A DNA stretch of 64,000 bases, taken from UBA5239 sp040391785. GTDB taxonomy: Bacteria; Verrucomicrobiota; Lentisphaeria; Victivallales; Victivallaceae. A program made the translations under genes and the position numbers. Location of the stretch: positions 69,120 to 133,119 of the forward strand of contig JBEBXH010000005.1 in assembly GCA_040391785.1 (NCBI GenBank). The letters are read 5' to 3'. The notes under the pieces were generated by a model that saw nothing but the letters and a program-made list of their open reading frames with translations, was not told where the DNA came from and made no database searches. Positions 26,758-36,156 of this stretch are shown here, one piece after another. Position 1 is the stretch's first letter; the number at the start of each line of letters is the position of its first letter.

Positions 26758-26881
26758 TTTTAAACACGGAATACACGGAAGGCACGGAAAATTTTCAGGG
26801 AATCACAAAAACCACACGCTACACAGAATTATTTTTATGAAATTCCCTCTTCCGTGCTTTCCGTGTATTCCGTGTTTAAAA
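26758..26881. repeat. MITE-like inverted repeat of CACGGAA units (copy A)
   Basis: Arms at 26758-26788 and 26850-26881 are near-perfect inverted copies, each holding three CACGGAA units at 9-bp spacing. Inside them CAGGGAAT (26796-26803) pairs with ATTCCCTC (26842-26849). The element sits between two divergent genes and its right arm is read as a spurious N-terminal extension of the GSCFA frame. Related elements lie at about 35641, 40079 and 62112. Confidence 0.85.
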
Positions 26882-26962
26882 AAAGAACGAGAGGTTTGTT
26901 TTATCGATTTTGGGTTTTCAATTTTGCATTTTCAATTTATATTAGGGAAAAGGAGTTTGACT

Positions 26963-27835
26963 ATGGCCGATTTGTTTACTCCGGTGAGGGTGCCGGAGAT
27001 TGCGGAAAAATTAGCGTTCGACGCCGCGTTGGCGGTGATCGGCTCGTGCTTTTCGGAGCGGCTCGCCGCATACCTGGGCGAGGGCGGAATCCGAATTTAC
27101 TGCAACCCCTGCGGGATCGTGTATAACGCGGTGTCGATGGCGCGTTCGCTGCGGCACCTGGCAGCGGGGCACGAGTACGGGGAAAAGGATTTTTTCGAGC
27201 GCGACGGCCTGTGGTTTTCGTGGGAACACCATGGCGCATTTGCGCGGTCCGGACTGCCCGAGGCGATGGCGCTCTGCAATCAATCGATGAACGATTTCCG
27301 GGCAGGGCTGATGCAGGCGCAGGTGCTGATCCTGACGTTTTCCTCATCGGTGGTTTACGAGCTCAAGGAAACGGGCGAATTCGTCGCCAACTGCCACAAG
27401 GTGCCGGGGACGTTTTTCAACCGTCACATCCTTTCGCATACCGAGAACAAGGAGGCGATCCGGAGCATTGTCCGCAGCGTCCGCGAAATCCGTCCGGACT
27501 TGCGGATCGTGATGACGCTCTCGCCGGTGCGGCACTACCCCGGCGACCTGGTCCTGAACGCCCGCAGCAAGGCCAATCTGCTCTCCGCCATTCACGACTC
27601 GCTCGACGATAAGTGCATCTATTTCCCGTCCTACGAAATCATGACCGACGAACTGCGCGATTACCGTTTTTACCGCGACGACATGCTGCATCCCTCCGAC
27701 CTGGCCTCCGGCATCATTTGCGGGCGGTTCACGGAGAGCTTTTTCAGCGCCGGCGCGGTGCGGCAGATCGACGAATGCCGCCGTCAGGCGAAACAGGCGG
27801 CGCACCGCCCGATTCACGGGGATGCCGATGCCTGA
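26963..27835 (+). CDS. GSCFA-domain protein
   Basis: About 290 aa. The frame opens at 26837, but its first 42 codons are repeat sequence. ATG 26963 with AGGAG 7 nt upstream (26951-26955) starts MADLFTPV and is the real start. AVIGSCFSERLAAYL is the GSCFA motif that names the family. It belongs to the SGNH-hydrolase-like fold, where the Ser of GSCF would be the nucleophile, and LHPSD near the end fits the Asp/His block. Its substrate is unknown. A CAATTTT/CATTTTC tract lies just upstream (26917-26942). It overlaps the radical SAM gene by 14 bp. Confidence 0.85.
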   Translation: MADLFTPVRVPEIAEKLAFDAALAVIGSCFSERLAAYLGEGGIRIYCNPCGIVYNAVSMARSLRHLAAGHEYGEKDFFERDGLWFSWEHHGAFARSGLPEAMALCNQSMNDFRAGLMQAQVLILTFSSSVVYELKETGEFVANCHKVPGTFFNRHILSHTENKEAIRSIVRSVREIRPDLRIVMTLSPVRHYPGDLVLNARSKANLLSAIHDSLDDKCIYFPSYEIMTDELRDYRFYRDDMLHPSDLASGIICGRFTESFFSAGAVRQIDECRRQAKQAAHRPIHGDADA

Positions 27836-29396
27836 CGTGCTGTTCCTCGAGGTGAATTCATCCTATTCGCACTCCATGCTTTCCTACGGCATGCTGCGCG
27901 CGTACACCGAACGATTCGCGCCGGAGTGGCGCTGGCACAAATTCGAGTGTACCATCCGCAATCCCGATGTGAATCAGCTTCGCGAAATATTGCTGGAACT
28001 CAAGCCCGGGGTGGTCTGCGGAACCGCTTATCTTTTCAATGTCGAAGTCCTGCTGCAGCTGTGCCGGGTGGTTCGCGAAGTGCTGCCGGAGGCCCGGATT
28101 GCGCTGGGCGGCCCCGAATTCCCGGTTGGCCGGGCGTGTCCGCCGGAGGCCGACGCCATCGTCAGCGGCGACGAATCCACGTTTTACCGTTACCTGCGGG
28201 ACGACATCGTGGAAGAGGGCGTCTATACCGGCAGCCTCGACGAACTGCCGTCGCCGCACCAGCTCGGGTATTTCACGCCGGGCAAACCGTTCTGGCAGAT
28301 CGAGACGTCGCGCGGTTGCGGCGGGCGCTGCGTTTTCTGCGTCAGCTCGCTCACAAGAAGCGTCAAATATTACTCGCCCGAGCGCGTGCGGCAGGATCTG
28401 CTGGCGCTGCAGCGGGGCGGGTTCCGCGAAATCCGGGTGCTTGATCGTACGTTCAACCAAAACCAGGCGCGGGCAGCGGAGCTCTTGAAAATGTTCCGGA
28501 CCGACTTCCCCGAAATGCGTTTTCACCTGGAAATCGAGCCTTCCGCGCTGAAACCGGAGTTTCTGGACGAAATGAGCCGGGGCAATCTCCACGTCGAGGC
28601 CGGGGTGCAGTCGCTGAACCCGGAGGTGCTGGCAAGCTGTCAGCGCTACGGTAAAGTCGAAGACGTTTTGCAGGGGCTGAAAGGGCTGTTGAACTGCGGC
28701 AATTTCGAGCTGCACACCGACCTGATCGCCGGGCTGCCCGCGCAGACGCTGCCGAGCCTGATCGACGACGTCAAGACCCTGATCGGCCTGCAGGCGCACG
28801 AAATTCAGTTGGAAAGCCTGAAAATTCTGCCCGGTACCGCGCTATGGAACGACTCCACCGATTTCGAGCCGGTGCCCCCCTACCGGATTCGCTCCACGCC
28901 GACGATGAGCGCGGAGGAGCTGCGAATCGCCGGGCGGTTGTCGCAGATTCTCGACTGCTGGTTCAATACGCCGCCGCTGCATTCCGCATTCATCATGGCG
29001 GCACTGGAAAACCCGCAATTCCTGAACGAATTTCTGCAGGAACTATCGGCGAAAGACGAACTCTTCGCCAACGGCAAACCGCCGCTGGAAAAGCGTTTCG
29101 ACATCCTGCGCGCTTTCCTGCCGGACGGTCCGGCGCGCGAAGTGCTGCGCTTCGCCGCCATCGCCAGCGGTTTTTCCAGGGGCCTGCCGCGCGAAAAAGA
29201 GATCCCCGGTGGCGGCAAAGTCATTTGGCGCAAAGAGGTAAGTATCAAACCCGAGCGCTGCATCATCGCCGAATTCAGCGGCAACGCCGGGGAGTGCTGC
29301 ATCAATCCCCGAACCCCCTGGCAGCCGGGCAAGCACCGCTACTGCTTCAAGCTCTACTACGGCCGCCAGCCCTCGGAAATAACCGGGGAATTCTAA
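27822..29396 (+). CDS. B12-binding-domain radical SAM protein (DUF4080-like)
   Basis: 524 aa. An N-terminal cobalamin-binding-like Rossmann domain (1-140; LGGPEFP) is followed by the radical SAM core, with the [4Fe-4S] motif RGCGGRCVFC (CxxxCxxC, about residue 166). Later blocks HVEAGVQSLNPEVL and HTDLIAGLPAQTL are typical barrel strands. The C-terminal 150 residues resemble the DUF4080 domain. The gene overlaps GSCFA by 14 bp, so the two are translationally coupled and perhaps act in one modification pathway. The substrate is unknown. Confidence 0.9.
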   Translation: MPMPDVLFLEVNSSYSHSMLSYGMLRAYTERFAPEWRWHKFECTIRNPDVNQLREILLELKPGVVCGTAYLFNVEVLLQLCRVVREVLPEARIALGGPEFPVGRACPPEADAIVSGDESTFYRYLRDDIVEEGVYTGSLDELPSPHQLGYFTPGKPFWQIETSRGCGGRCVFCVSSLTRSVKYYSPERVRQDLLALQRGGFREIRVLDRTFNQNQARAAELLKMFRTDFPEMRFHLEIEPSALKPEFLDEMSRGNLHVEAGVQSLNPEVLASCQRYGKVEDVLQGLKGLLNCGNFELHTDLIAGLPAQTLPSLIDDVKTLIGLQAHEIQLESLKILPGTALWNDSTDFEPVPPYRIRSTPTMSAEELRIAGRLSQILDCWFNTPPLHSAFIMAALENPQFLNEFLQELSAKDELFANGKPPLEKRFDILRAFLPDGPAREVLRFAAIASGFSRGLPREKEIPGGGKVIWRKEVSIKPERCIIAEFSGNAGECCINPRTPWQPGKHRYCFKLYYGRQPSEITGEF

Positions 29397-29410
29397 TACC
29401 GAAAGGGAAA

Positions 29411-29971
29411 TTATTTCTTCTTGAAGATGACCTGGGTGATGCGGGCGGCTTTTTCGCGGAGGCCGCGGCGTTCGGCGTTGGCTTTTTTCTTTGCTTCCAC
29501 CATGGCCCGGTAGCGGATCACCAGTTTTTTCACCCCGAAATAGGTGATCGGCGTACATACCGCCGCCAGCAGGAAACCGCCAATGAAAAACGCCGCGATC
29601 AAGTGTCCGCTCAGCTCGAAAAAGGTCTCGAAATCCTGGTGTTTGATCACGTTCGTCAATGCACCTTTGATCGTTTCCAGCGACAGGTCGCCGCCGAGCA
29701 GTTTGCTGCCCACATAGCACTGAACCGGGTAAATGAAAAAGATCGTCACGTGGTTGGTCAGCAGCGTGCCGAGCACCGCGCCGATTTTGCTCCCTTTCAT
29801 CAGGAACGCGGCCGGAATCGAAACAGCCAACTGCAGGCCGAACGGAATAAAACAGCCGGCGAACATACCGATGGCCCAGCCGCGGGCAATGTATTCCACC
29901 GGTGCTTTTTCTTTCACGATTTTGATGTAAAACCGTAATGCTTTGTTCTTCAGTTTCTGTTTCAGTCGCAT
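29411..29971 (-). CDS. DUF2062 membrane protein
   Basis: About 186 aa. ATG 29971 has GGAGG five bases upstream, inside the end of pheA. A start at 29998 would lie even further into pheA. ARGWAIGMFAGCFIPFGLQLAVSIPAAFLMKGSKIGAVLGTLLTNHVT matches the DUF2062 family, which has two paired membrane segments here plus one near residue 130. A basic C-terminal tail ends KKK. The function is unknown; some DUF2062 domains are fused to glycosyltransferases. It is co-transcribed with pheA. Confidence 0.85.
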   Translation of the reverse strand: MRLKQKLKNKALRFYIKIVKEKAPVEYIARGWAIGMFAGCFIPFGLQLAVSIPAAFLMKGSKIGAVLGTLLTNHVTIFFIYPVQCYVGSKLLGGDLSLETIKGALTNVIKHQDFETFFELSGHLIAAFFIGGFLLAAVCTPITYFGVKKLVIRYRAMVEAKKKANAERRGLREKAARITQVIFKKK

Positions 29972-29988
29972 TATGCCTCCGGGCCGCC

Positions 29989-31059
29989 TCACGAACAACG
30001 CGGGTAGCTGCCGAGAATTTTGAACATGCTGCAGTTGGCGGCCATATCCTCGAAGCAGGCCTTGATTTCCGGTTCGTCACGATGGCCGAGGACATCGACG
30101 AAGAAGCAGTACTCCCAGGTGCCGTTTTTCATCGGGCGGCTCTCGATCATCGTCATCATGATGTTGCGGCGCTTGAAAGGCTCGAGCACGTCGTGCAGTG
30201 CCCCGATCCGGTCCTGAATGGCGAAACACACCGAGGTTTTGTCCTCGCCGGTCGGCTGCGACTGCTGGCGCGAAATGATGAAAAAGCGGGTCGTGTTGTG
30301 CGCGAAATCCTCGACGTTGCGGTCAAGAATATGCAGCGAAAACACTTCGGCGGCGACCAGTCCGGCCAGCACCCCGGCATTCGGCTCGTCGGCGGCCTTT
30401 TGCGCGGCGCGCGAGGAACTGCTCACGATTACTTGTTCCACATTGTGGAAGTTTGAGGCGAGATAGTTGCGGCACTGACCGAAGATTTGTTCATGGCTGT
30501 AAATGCGGCGGATCTTGTCCTTGCCGCAGCGGGCGAGCAGATTGTGATGGATCGCCACGTTCATTTCGGCGCAAATCTGTACGGAGGAATTGACCAGTGT
30601 GTCGAGGGTATAGCTGACGGCGCCCTCGGTGCTGTTTTCCACCGGCACGCAGGCATAGTCGGCGCGGCCGGTTTCGACGTCGCTGAAGGCGACGGCGATG
30701 CTCGGCGCTTCGATCAGTTGCACACTGTGGCCGAAACGCTGCAGCGCGGCCTCGTGCGAAAACGTCCCGCGCGGCCCGAGAAATGAAACCTTGACCGGCG
30801 ATTCCAGGTTGATCGCCCCGGACATGATTTCGCGGTAGATGGCCGTCAGCACTTCCGGCTTGACGGAGCCGCCCAGCTCGGCGTTGATGGCGCAAACCAT
30901 CTCGAAAACGCGTTTTTCGCGCTCCGGCACATAAACCGGCGAGTTCCCGGCCTGCTTCAGCTTGCCGATCTCGGCCACGCTCTTGTAGCGTTCGTTCAAC
31001 AATTTCACAATCTCGCGGTCGACCCGGTCGATATTGCCGCGCAATTTATCGATAGACAT
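29989..31059 (-). CDS. pheA: Bifunctional chorismate mutase / prephenate dehydratase
   Basis: 356 aa, the P-protein of phenylalanine synthesis (chorismate to prephenate to phenylpyruvate). Domain order: AroQ-type chorismate mutase (about 1-85; LRGNIDRVDREIVKLLNERY), prephenate dehydratase (about 90-270; FLGPRGTFSHEAA and the catalytic NTTRFFII) and an ACT regulatory domain (about 280-355; IESRPMKNGTWEYCFFVD). ESRP is the Phe-binding motif, so feedback inhibition by phenylalanine is expected. No transcriptional attenuator is evident upstream. Confidence 0.96.
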   Translation of the reverse strand: MSIDKLRGNIDRVDREIVKLLNERYKSVAEIGKLKQAGNSPVYVPEREKRVFEMVCAINAELGGSVKPEVLTAIYREIMSGAINLESPVKVSFLGPRGTFSHEAALQRFGHSVQLIEAPSIAVAFSDVETGRADYACVPVENSTEGAVSYTLDTLVNSSVQICAEMNVAIHHNLLARCGKDKIRRIYSHEQIFGQCRNYLASNFHNVEQVIVSSSSRAAQKAADEPNAGVLAGLVAAEVFSLHILDRNVEDFAHNTTRFFIISRQQSQPTGEDKTSVCFAIQDRIGALHDVLEPFKRRNIMMTMIESRPMKNGTWEYCFFVDVLGHRDEPEIKACFEDMAANCSMFKILGSYPRCS

Positions 31060-31134
31060 GTCTGCTCCTGTACATTTCTAATTTAATATAATCATATAAA
31101 ATACATTTAGTTCCGGATTATTACAAGAAAAATA

Positions 31135-31162
31135 TTGACTTTTCAGTGATTTATGGTATCTT
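31135..31162 (+). promoter_or_regulatory. Promoter for thiG-thiH
   Basis: TTGACT (31135-31140) and TATCTT (31157-31162) have a 16-bp spacer, about 28 bases before the thiG ATG. The 130-bp gap shows no TPP riboswitch (no CUGAGA or ACCUG blocks), unlike many thi operons. Confidence 0.6.
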
Positions 31163-31189
31163 AACGGATTCATTAATCAGGAATTATAC

Positions 31190-31960
31190 ATGAAACCTTT
31201 GATCATAGCGGATAAAGAATTCAAATCGCGGGTGTTTCTGGGCACCGGCAAGTTTTCATCCGCCCTGGCGTTGAAGCAGGCAATCGAGACCTCCGGCACC
31301 GAAATGGTGACTGTGGCCATGCGCCGCGTCGATGTCGAAAACAAGCAAGAGGACGATATCCTGAGCGCGATTCCGTTCGGCGTGACGGTGCTCCTGAATA
31401 CCAGCGGCGCCCGCAATGCCGCTGATGCGCTGCGCATCGCCCGTTTCGGCCGCGCCGCCGGCTACGACTGGATCAAACTGGAGATCCATCCCGATCCGAA
31501 TTATCTGCTCCCCGACCCCATCGAGACCTATCTGGCCGCGGTGGAACTGGTCAAGGAGGGCTTCAAAGTACTGCCGTATATCAACGCCGACCCGGTGCTG
31601 GCCAAGCGCCTCGAAGAAGCCGGGTGCCATGCCGTGATGCCGCTGGGTTCGCCCATCGGCAGCAACCAGGGCATCAAAACCGAAGCGATGCTGAAAATCA
31701 TTATCGAGCAGGCCAACGTGCCGGTCGTCGTCGACGCCGGGCTCGGGCTGCCCTCGCACGCCGCACACGCCATTGAACTGGGCGCGGGCGCGGTGCTGGT
31801 CAATACGGCGATTGCCGCCGCCGGTGATCCCGGCGCCATGGGCAAAGCCTTCGCCATGGCCGTGGCCGCCGCCGAAATGGCGCTGAAGGCCGGGCCCGCG
31901 GCCATGACCGGCGGCGCTTCGGCATCATCCCCCTCCGATATTTTCAACGACGTGGTGTGA
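31190..31960 (+). CDS. thiG: Thiazole synthase
   Basis: 256 aa. Builds the thiazole phosphate ring of thiamine from deoxyxylulose 5-phosphate, dehydroglycine and ThiS thiocarboxylate. The FLGTGKF start, the DWIKLEIHPDP segment with the Schiff-base Lys, and the phosphate-binding VDAGLGLPSHAAHAIELGAGAVLVNTAIA are all present at the expected positions. AGGA precedes the ATG. thiS and thiF are not next to it; only thiH follows. Confidence 0.97.
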   Translation: MKPLIIADKEFKSRVFLGTGKFSSALALKQAIETSGTEMVTVAMRRVDVENKQEDDILSAIPFGVTVLLNTSGARNAADALRIARFGRAAGYDWIKLEIHPDPNYLLPDPIETYLAAVELVKEGFKVLPYINADPVLAKRLEEAGCHAVMPLGSPIGSNQGIKTEAMLKIIIEQANVPVVVDAGLGLPSHAAHAIELGAGAVLVNTAIAAAGDPGAMGKAFAMAVAAAEMALKAGPAAMTGGASASSPSDIFNDVV

Positions 31961-31962
31961 CC

Positions 31963-33081
31963 ATGAACATGATTCCGTACAGTAAATATTCTGCGGAAGA
32001 ACTCGACTCCTACATCACCAAAGTCACTCCGCAGATGGTGAAAAACTCGCTGTACTGCGACGCCCCGGCATTCACCGATTTCCTGCATTTCATTTCGCCC
32101 GCGGCGCAGTCGCTGCTGCCCGAAATGCGCGAGCGCTCCGCCATGATCAAGCGCATGTACTTCGGCAAAACGGTGCGAATTTACGCGCCGCTCTACATGT
32201 CGAGCTACTGCATCAACAACTGCGTTTACTGCGGCTTCCGCAGTTCGTTTCAATACAAGCGCCGCCGCTTGAGTTTCGAGGAAGTCATGAGCGAGGCGCA
32301 GATCATCAAGGACATGGGGCACGACAGTCTGCTGCTGATCGCCGGTGAGGACCCGAAGGGCGTCCCCGTCGATTTCCTCGCCGACTGTATCCGCGAGCTG
32401 AAAAAGAAGTTTGACTACATCAATATTGAATTTTACCCCATGGTCGAGGCCGATTACCGCAAGCTTTTCGAAGCCGGCTGCCACGGCCTGACGCTCTATC
32501 AGGAAACCTATGACCGCGAACTTTACAGCCAGCTGCACCTCGGTGGCCCGAAGATGGATTACATGTTCCGTCTGAACGCCATGGAAGCGGGCGGCCGCGC
32601 CGGATTCTACAACCTCGGCATCGGCGCGCTGCTGGGGCTGAACCCGAACTGGCGGCTGGAGGCGTCGAACATGGCGATTCATGCGCTCTGGCTGCGGAAG
32701 CACTTCTGGCGCAGCCGCAACCAGTTCTCGTTTCCGCGCATCACCCCGACCAAGGGCGGGTTCAACGTACCCGCGCCGGTGCAGGACCACGAGCTCGAAC
32801 AGATGATGCTGGCGTTCCGGCTGTTTTTCAAGGAATCCGATCTGTATCTCTCCACCCGCGAGAAGGCCGAATTCCGCGGACGCATGGCGGAAATCTGCGT
32901 CAGCCACCTCAGCGCCGGCTCGCAGGTGTCGCCCGGCGGCTATCGTGAATTTCTCGACGGCGTATCGCTGGGCCAGTTCACCATGAACGATTCATCCTCG
33001 GTCGAAGCGGTGGTAAAAGACCTCAAAGCGCGCGGACTGGAACCGGTATTCAAAGATTGGGATTGTTGTTTTTCTGCTTAA
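31963..33081 (+). CDS. thiH: 2-iminoacetate synthase (tyrosine lyase)
   Basis: About 372 aa. A radical SAM enzyme that cleaves tyrosine to dehydroglycine for ThiG. The motif SSYCINNCVYCGF supplies CxxxCxxC for the [4Fe-4S] cluster. YQETYDRELYSQLHLGGPK and the C-terminal ECS-like SSVEAVVKDL block fit ThiH. ATG 31963 is taken as start; a GTG at 31957 overlapping the thiG stop is an alternative. The presence of ThiH rather than ThiO suits an anaerobic or facultative life. Confidence 0.95.
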   Translation: MNMIPYSKYSAEELDSYITKVTPQMVKNSLYCDAPAFTDFLHFISPAAQSLLPEMRERSAMIKRMYFGKTVRIYAPLYMSSYCINNCVYCGFRSSFQYKRRRLSFEEVMSEAQIIKDMGHDSLLLIAGEDPKGVPVDFLADCIRELKKKFDYINIEFYPMVEADYRKLFEAGCHGLTLYQETYDRELYSQLHLGGPKMDYMFRLNAMEAGGRAGFYNLGIGALLGLNPNWRLEASNMAIHALWLRKHFWRSRNQFSFPRITPTKGGFNVPAPVQDHELEQMMLAFRLFFKESDLYLSTREKAEFRGRMAEICVSHLSAGSQVSPGGYREFLDGVSLGQFTMNDSSSVEAVVKDLKARGLEPVFKDWDCCFSA

Positions 33082-33088
33082 TTTTATA

Positions 33089-34220
<1,132 letters not shown>

Positions 34221-34236
34221 ATACGAGGTATGAACC

Positions 34237-34692
34237 ATGCGTTGTCCCAAATGTCAGTTTCAGGATGATAAAGTCGTCGATTCCCGCTCCGTCAAGGAAG
34301 GCGCCGGGGTCCGGCGGCGACGCGAATGCCTGGGCTGCGGCCACCGTTTCACCACCCACGAAAGCATCATTTATTCCGAAGTCAAAGTCATCAAAAAAGA
34401 CGGTGTACTTGAGGAATTCGACCGCGACAAACTCCGCAAAGGCATCGTAAACGCCTGTTACAAGCGCAAAGTCAGCCAGGAAGACATCGACCGCGCCGTT
34501 GACGAAATTTCCAGCTCCATCCAACGCGAATTCGAACGCGAAATCCCGTCCGTGGAAATCGGCAAACGGGTGATGGACGCACTGCTGCCGCTGGACAAGG
34601 TGGCCTTCGTCCGCTTCGCCTCGGTTTACCGCGACTTCCAGGCCGTGGACAGCTTCACCGAGATCATCAAAGAGATCCCGGCTGATGATTAA
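34237..34692 (+). CDS. nrdR: Transcriptional repressor of ribonucleotide reductase genes
   Basis: 151 aa. The N-terminal zinc ribbon (CPKC and CLGCGHRFTT) is followed by VDSRSVKEGAGVRRRREC and an ATP-cone (about 46-136; KKDGVLEEFDRDKLRKGI). NrdR senses dATP/ATP and binds NrdR boxes at nrd operons. GAGG lies before the ATG. It overlaps the following ATP-cone-like gene by 8 bp. No nrd structural gene is in the window. Confidence 0.97.
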   Translation: MRCPKCQFQDDKVVDSRSVKEGAGVRRRRECLGCGHRFTTHESIIYSEVKVIKKDGVLEEFDRDKLRKGIVNACYKRKVSQEDIDRAVDEISSSIQREFEREIPSVEIGKRVMDALLPLDKVAFVRFASVYRDFQAVDSFTEIIKEIPADD

Positions 34693-35632
34693 GCTTGCCG
34701 ACAGCTCCATCATGCTCATCCTGAACTCCGGCGAACTGATCCCCTTCGAGCCGGAAAAACTTCAGAGCAGCATCGCCCGGAGCTTCATCGCCAGCGGCAT
34801 CCGCGACAGTTACCTCGCCGAGGATATCGCCCTCGCCGTTGAATTCGCCCTGGTCAATAACGACAATCCCAACAAGATTTTCGCCATTTCCGAGCTGAAT
34901 TCCACCGTCGTACGCATCCTCGAAGCCAGCGGCTATCCCGAAACCGCCCAGTTCCACAAGCGCCACAACGCCTGTATCGAAATCAGCACCTCCAGCGACC
35001 GCGACACTGTGGAAAAACTGCTGCAGCGCCACCTGGGCCTGTATGGCCACCACCTCACGGAGATCACCGCTAAAGTCATCGACGCCGCCGAACGCCTCGG
35101 TATCACCATAGCCGCCCCCGCGCTTTACGTGGAGCTCGGCCGCCATTTCCAGACCGTCGGCGCCACTCTCCCCGAACTGCCGGCGCTGAAAATCCCGCGC
35201 CACAATCGCAAGGCCCCGTGGCGCGTTGCCCCCGAGAAACTCCTCGAATCCCTGTCGCAGTCGACCCGGGAACTGATCGAAAAAAACATCATCACCATCA
35301 ACGGCGTCAGCTCGCTTTTTCCCTCGCTGCGCCTGGAGCTCCGTTTCCTGAAACTCGCGATACAGCTGCAGCTCGAACCGGTCATCACCGAAATGATGCT
35401 GCTGCCGTATTTCAAGGACCTGGCCCCGGCGCTGAACGACTGCGCCGTGAACGCCTTTGCGTTGGCGGAAAACAACGCCATGCCGGTCTTCCTGAACGTT
35501 CCCGACATGTCGCTTTTCGCCGTCAAATACCTCGACGCCGAATGGCCCGAGTCCCGCAAAGACTGCCGCGACATGCTGAACCACCTGATCCGCCAGCTCG
35601 ACTTCAGTATCTTCCGCGCCCGCCTGAACTAA
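34685..35632 (+). CDS. ATP-cone-like protein coupled to nrdR
   Basis: 315 aa, cytosolic. The first 100 residues (SGELIPFEPEKLQSSIARSFIASGIRDSYLAEDIALAVEFAL) look like an ATP-cone, the nucleotide-sensing domain of NrdR and class I/III ribonucleotide reductases. The next 200 residues are helical and match nothing I recognise. They do not contain the reductase barrel or its Cys residues. The overlap with nrdR by 8 bp suggests a joint regulatory role. Confidence 0.75.
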   Translation: MIKLADSSIMLILNSGELIPFEPEKLQSSIARSFIASGIRDSYLAEDIALAVEFALVNNDNPNKIFAISELNSTVVRILEASGYPETAQFHKRHNACIEISTSSDRDTVEKLLQRHLGLYGHHLTEITAKVIDAAERLGITIAAPALYVELGRHFQTVGATLPELPALKIPRHNRKAPWRVAPEKLLESLSQSTRELIEKNIITINGVSSLFPSLRLELRFLKLAIQLQLEPVITEMMLLPYFKDLAPALNDCAVNAFALAENNAMPVFLNVPDMSLFAVKYLDAEWPESRKDCRDMLNHLIRQLDFSIFRARLN

Positions 35633-35640
35633 CCATTTTA

Positions 35641-35818
35641 TTGTCCACGAAAGGCACGAAAAAACACGAAAAATGATCGCCCGTTCCGGGCGCTTATGGG
35701 AATCTTTTTGTCCACAAAAATACACAAAACAGCACAAAAACAAATCAGTTTCATTAGTCGCCGGAACCGGCGGCTAATGGATTCTTTTTTCGTGTTTTTT
35801 CGTGTCTTTCGTGGACAA
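35641..35818. repeat. MITE-like inverted repeat of CACGAAA units (copy B)
   Basis: Thirty-three-base arms at 35641-35673 and 35786-35818 are inverted copies with one internal mismatch. Each holds CACGAAA-type units. The interior has two GC hairpins: CGCCCG-TTC-CGGGCG (35678-35692) and CGCCGG-AA-CCGGCG (35759-35772). It lies between two convergent genes and may terminate both. The left part, 35665-35732, recurs inverted at 40126-40192. Confidence 0.88.
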
Positions 35819-35829
35819 TTTTCCCTCGA

Positions 35830-36156
35830 TTATACTGTGGTCAGGAGCAGGTTCAGGGCGTTGACGAAATGCTTGACTTCACCGACCCTCTCGGCCATTT
35901 CGGCCAGGCCTTGCCTGGTGATGGCGTAGTACTTGCGCGGCTTGGCCCCGGCCAGCTGCCACGAACTCTCGATCAGCCCCTGCTGTTCCAAACGGTGCAG
36001 ACACGGATACAGCGTCCCTTCCTTCCATTCAAACGCTCCGCCGGTCCGCTCATTGACCAACTTGATGATCTCATATCCATACATGGTCCGTTCGCTCAAC
36101 AGCTTCAGCACCACCGGCTCCGCCACGCCCCGCATCAAATCACTGTTCACCTTCAT
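35830..36156 (-). CDS. PadR-family transcriptional regulator
   Basis: 108 aa. The winged-helix core ERTMYGYEIIKLVNERTGGAFEWKEGTLYPCLHRLEQQGLI is diagnostic, with the YxIxxL helix and the GTLYPxLxRLE recognition helix. AGGTG precedes the ATG. It is the last gene of a three-gene minus-strand unit and overlaps the preceding membrane-protein gene by 17 bp. PadR proteins commonly control such neighbouring membrane-protein genes. Confidence 0.93.
   Translation of the reverse strand: MKVNSDLMRGVAEPVVLKLLSERTMYGYEIIKLVNERTGGAFEWKEGTLYPCLHRLEQQGLIESSWQLAGAKPRKYYAITRQGLAEMAERVGEVKHFVNALNLLLTTV

Noticed and set aside
26758..26881. Insertion sequence remnant
   Set aside because: The inverted arms look IS-like, but there is no transposase fragment and no target duplication, so it is listed only as a repeat.
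26837..26962. 42-residue N-terminal extension of the GSCFA protein
   Set aside because: These codons are the right arm of repeat copy A and a CAATTTT tract. A good ribosome site lies before ATG 26963.
31060..31189. TPP riboswitch before thiG
   Set aside because: I looked for the conserved CUGAGA and ACCUG blocks and paired helices and found none; only a plain promoter is visible.
35696..35929. 77-codon plus-strand ORF in the gap before padR
   Set aside because: It is read entirely from repeat copy B and the end of padR; no ribosome site.
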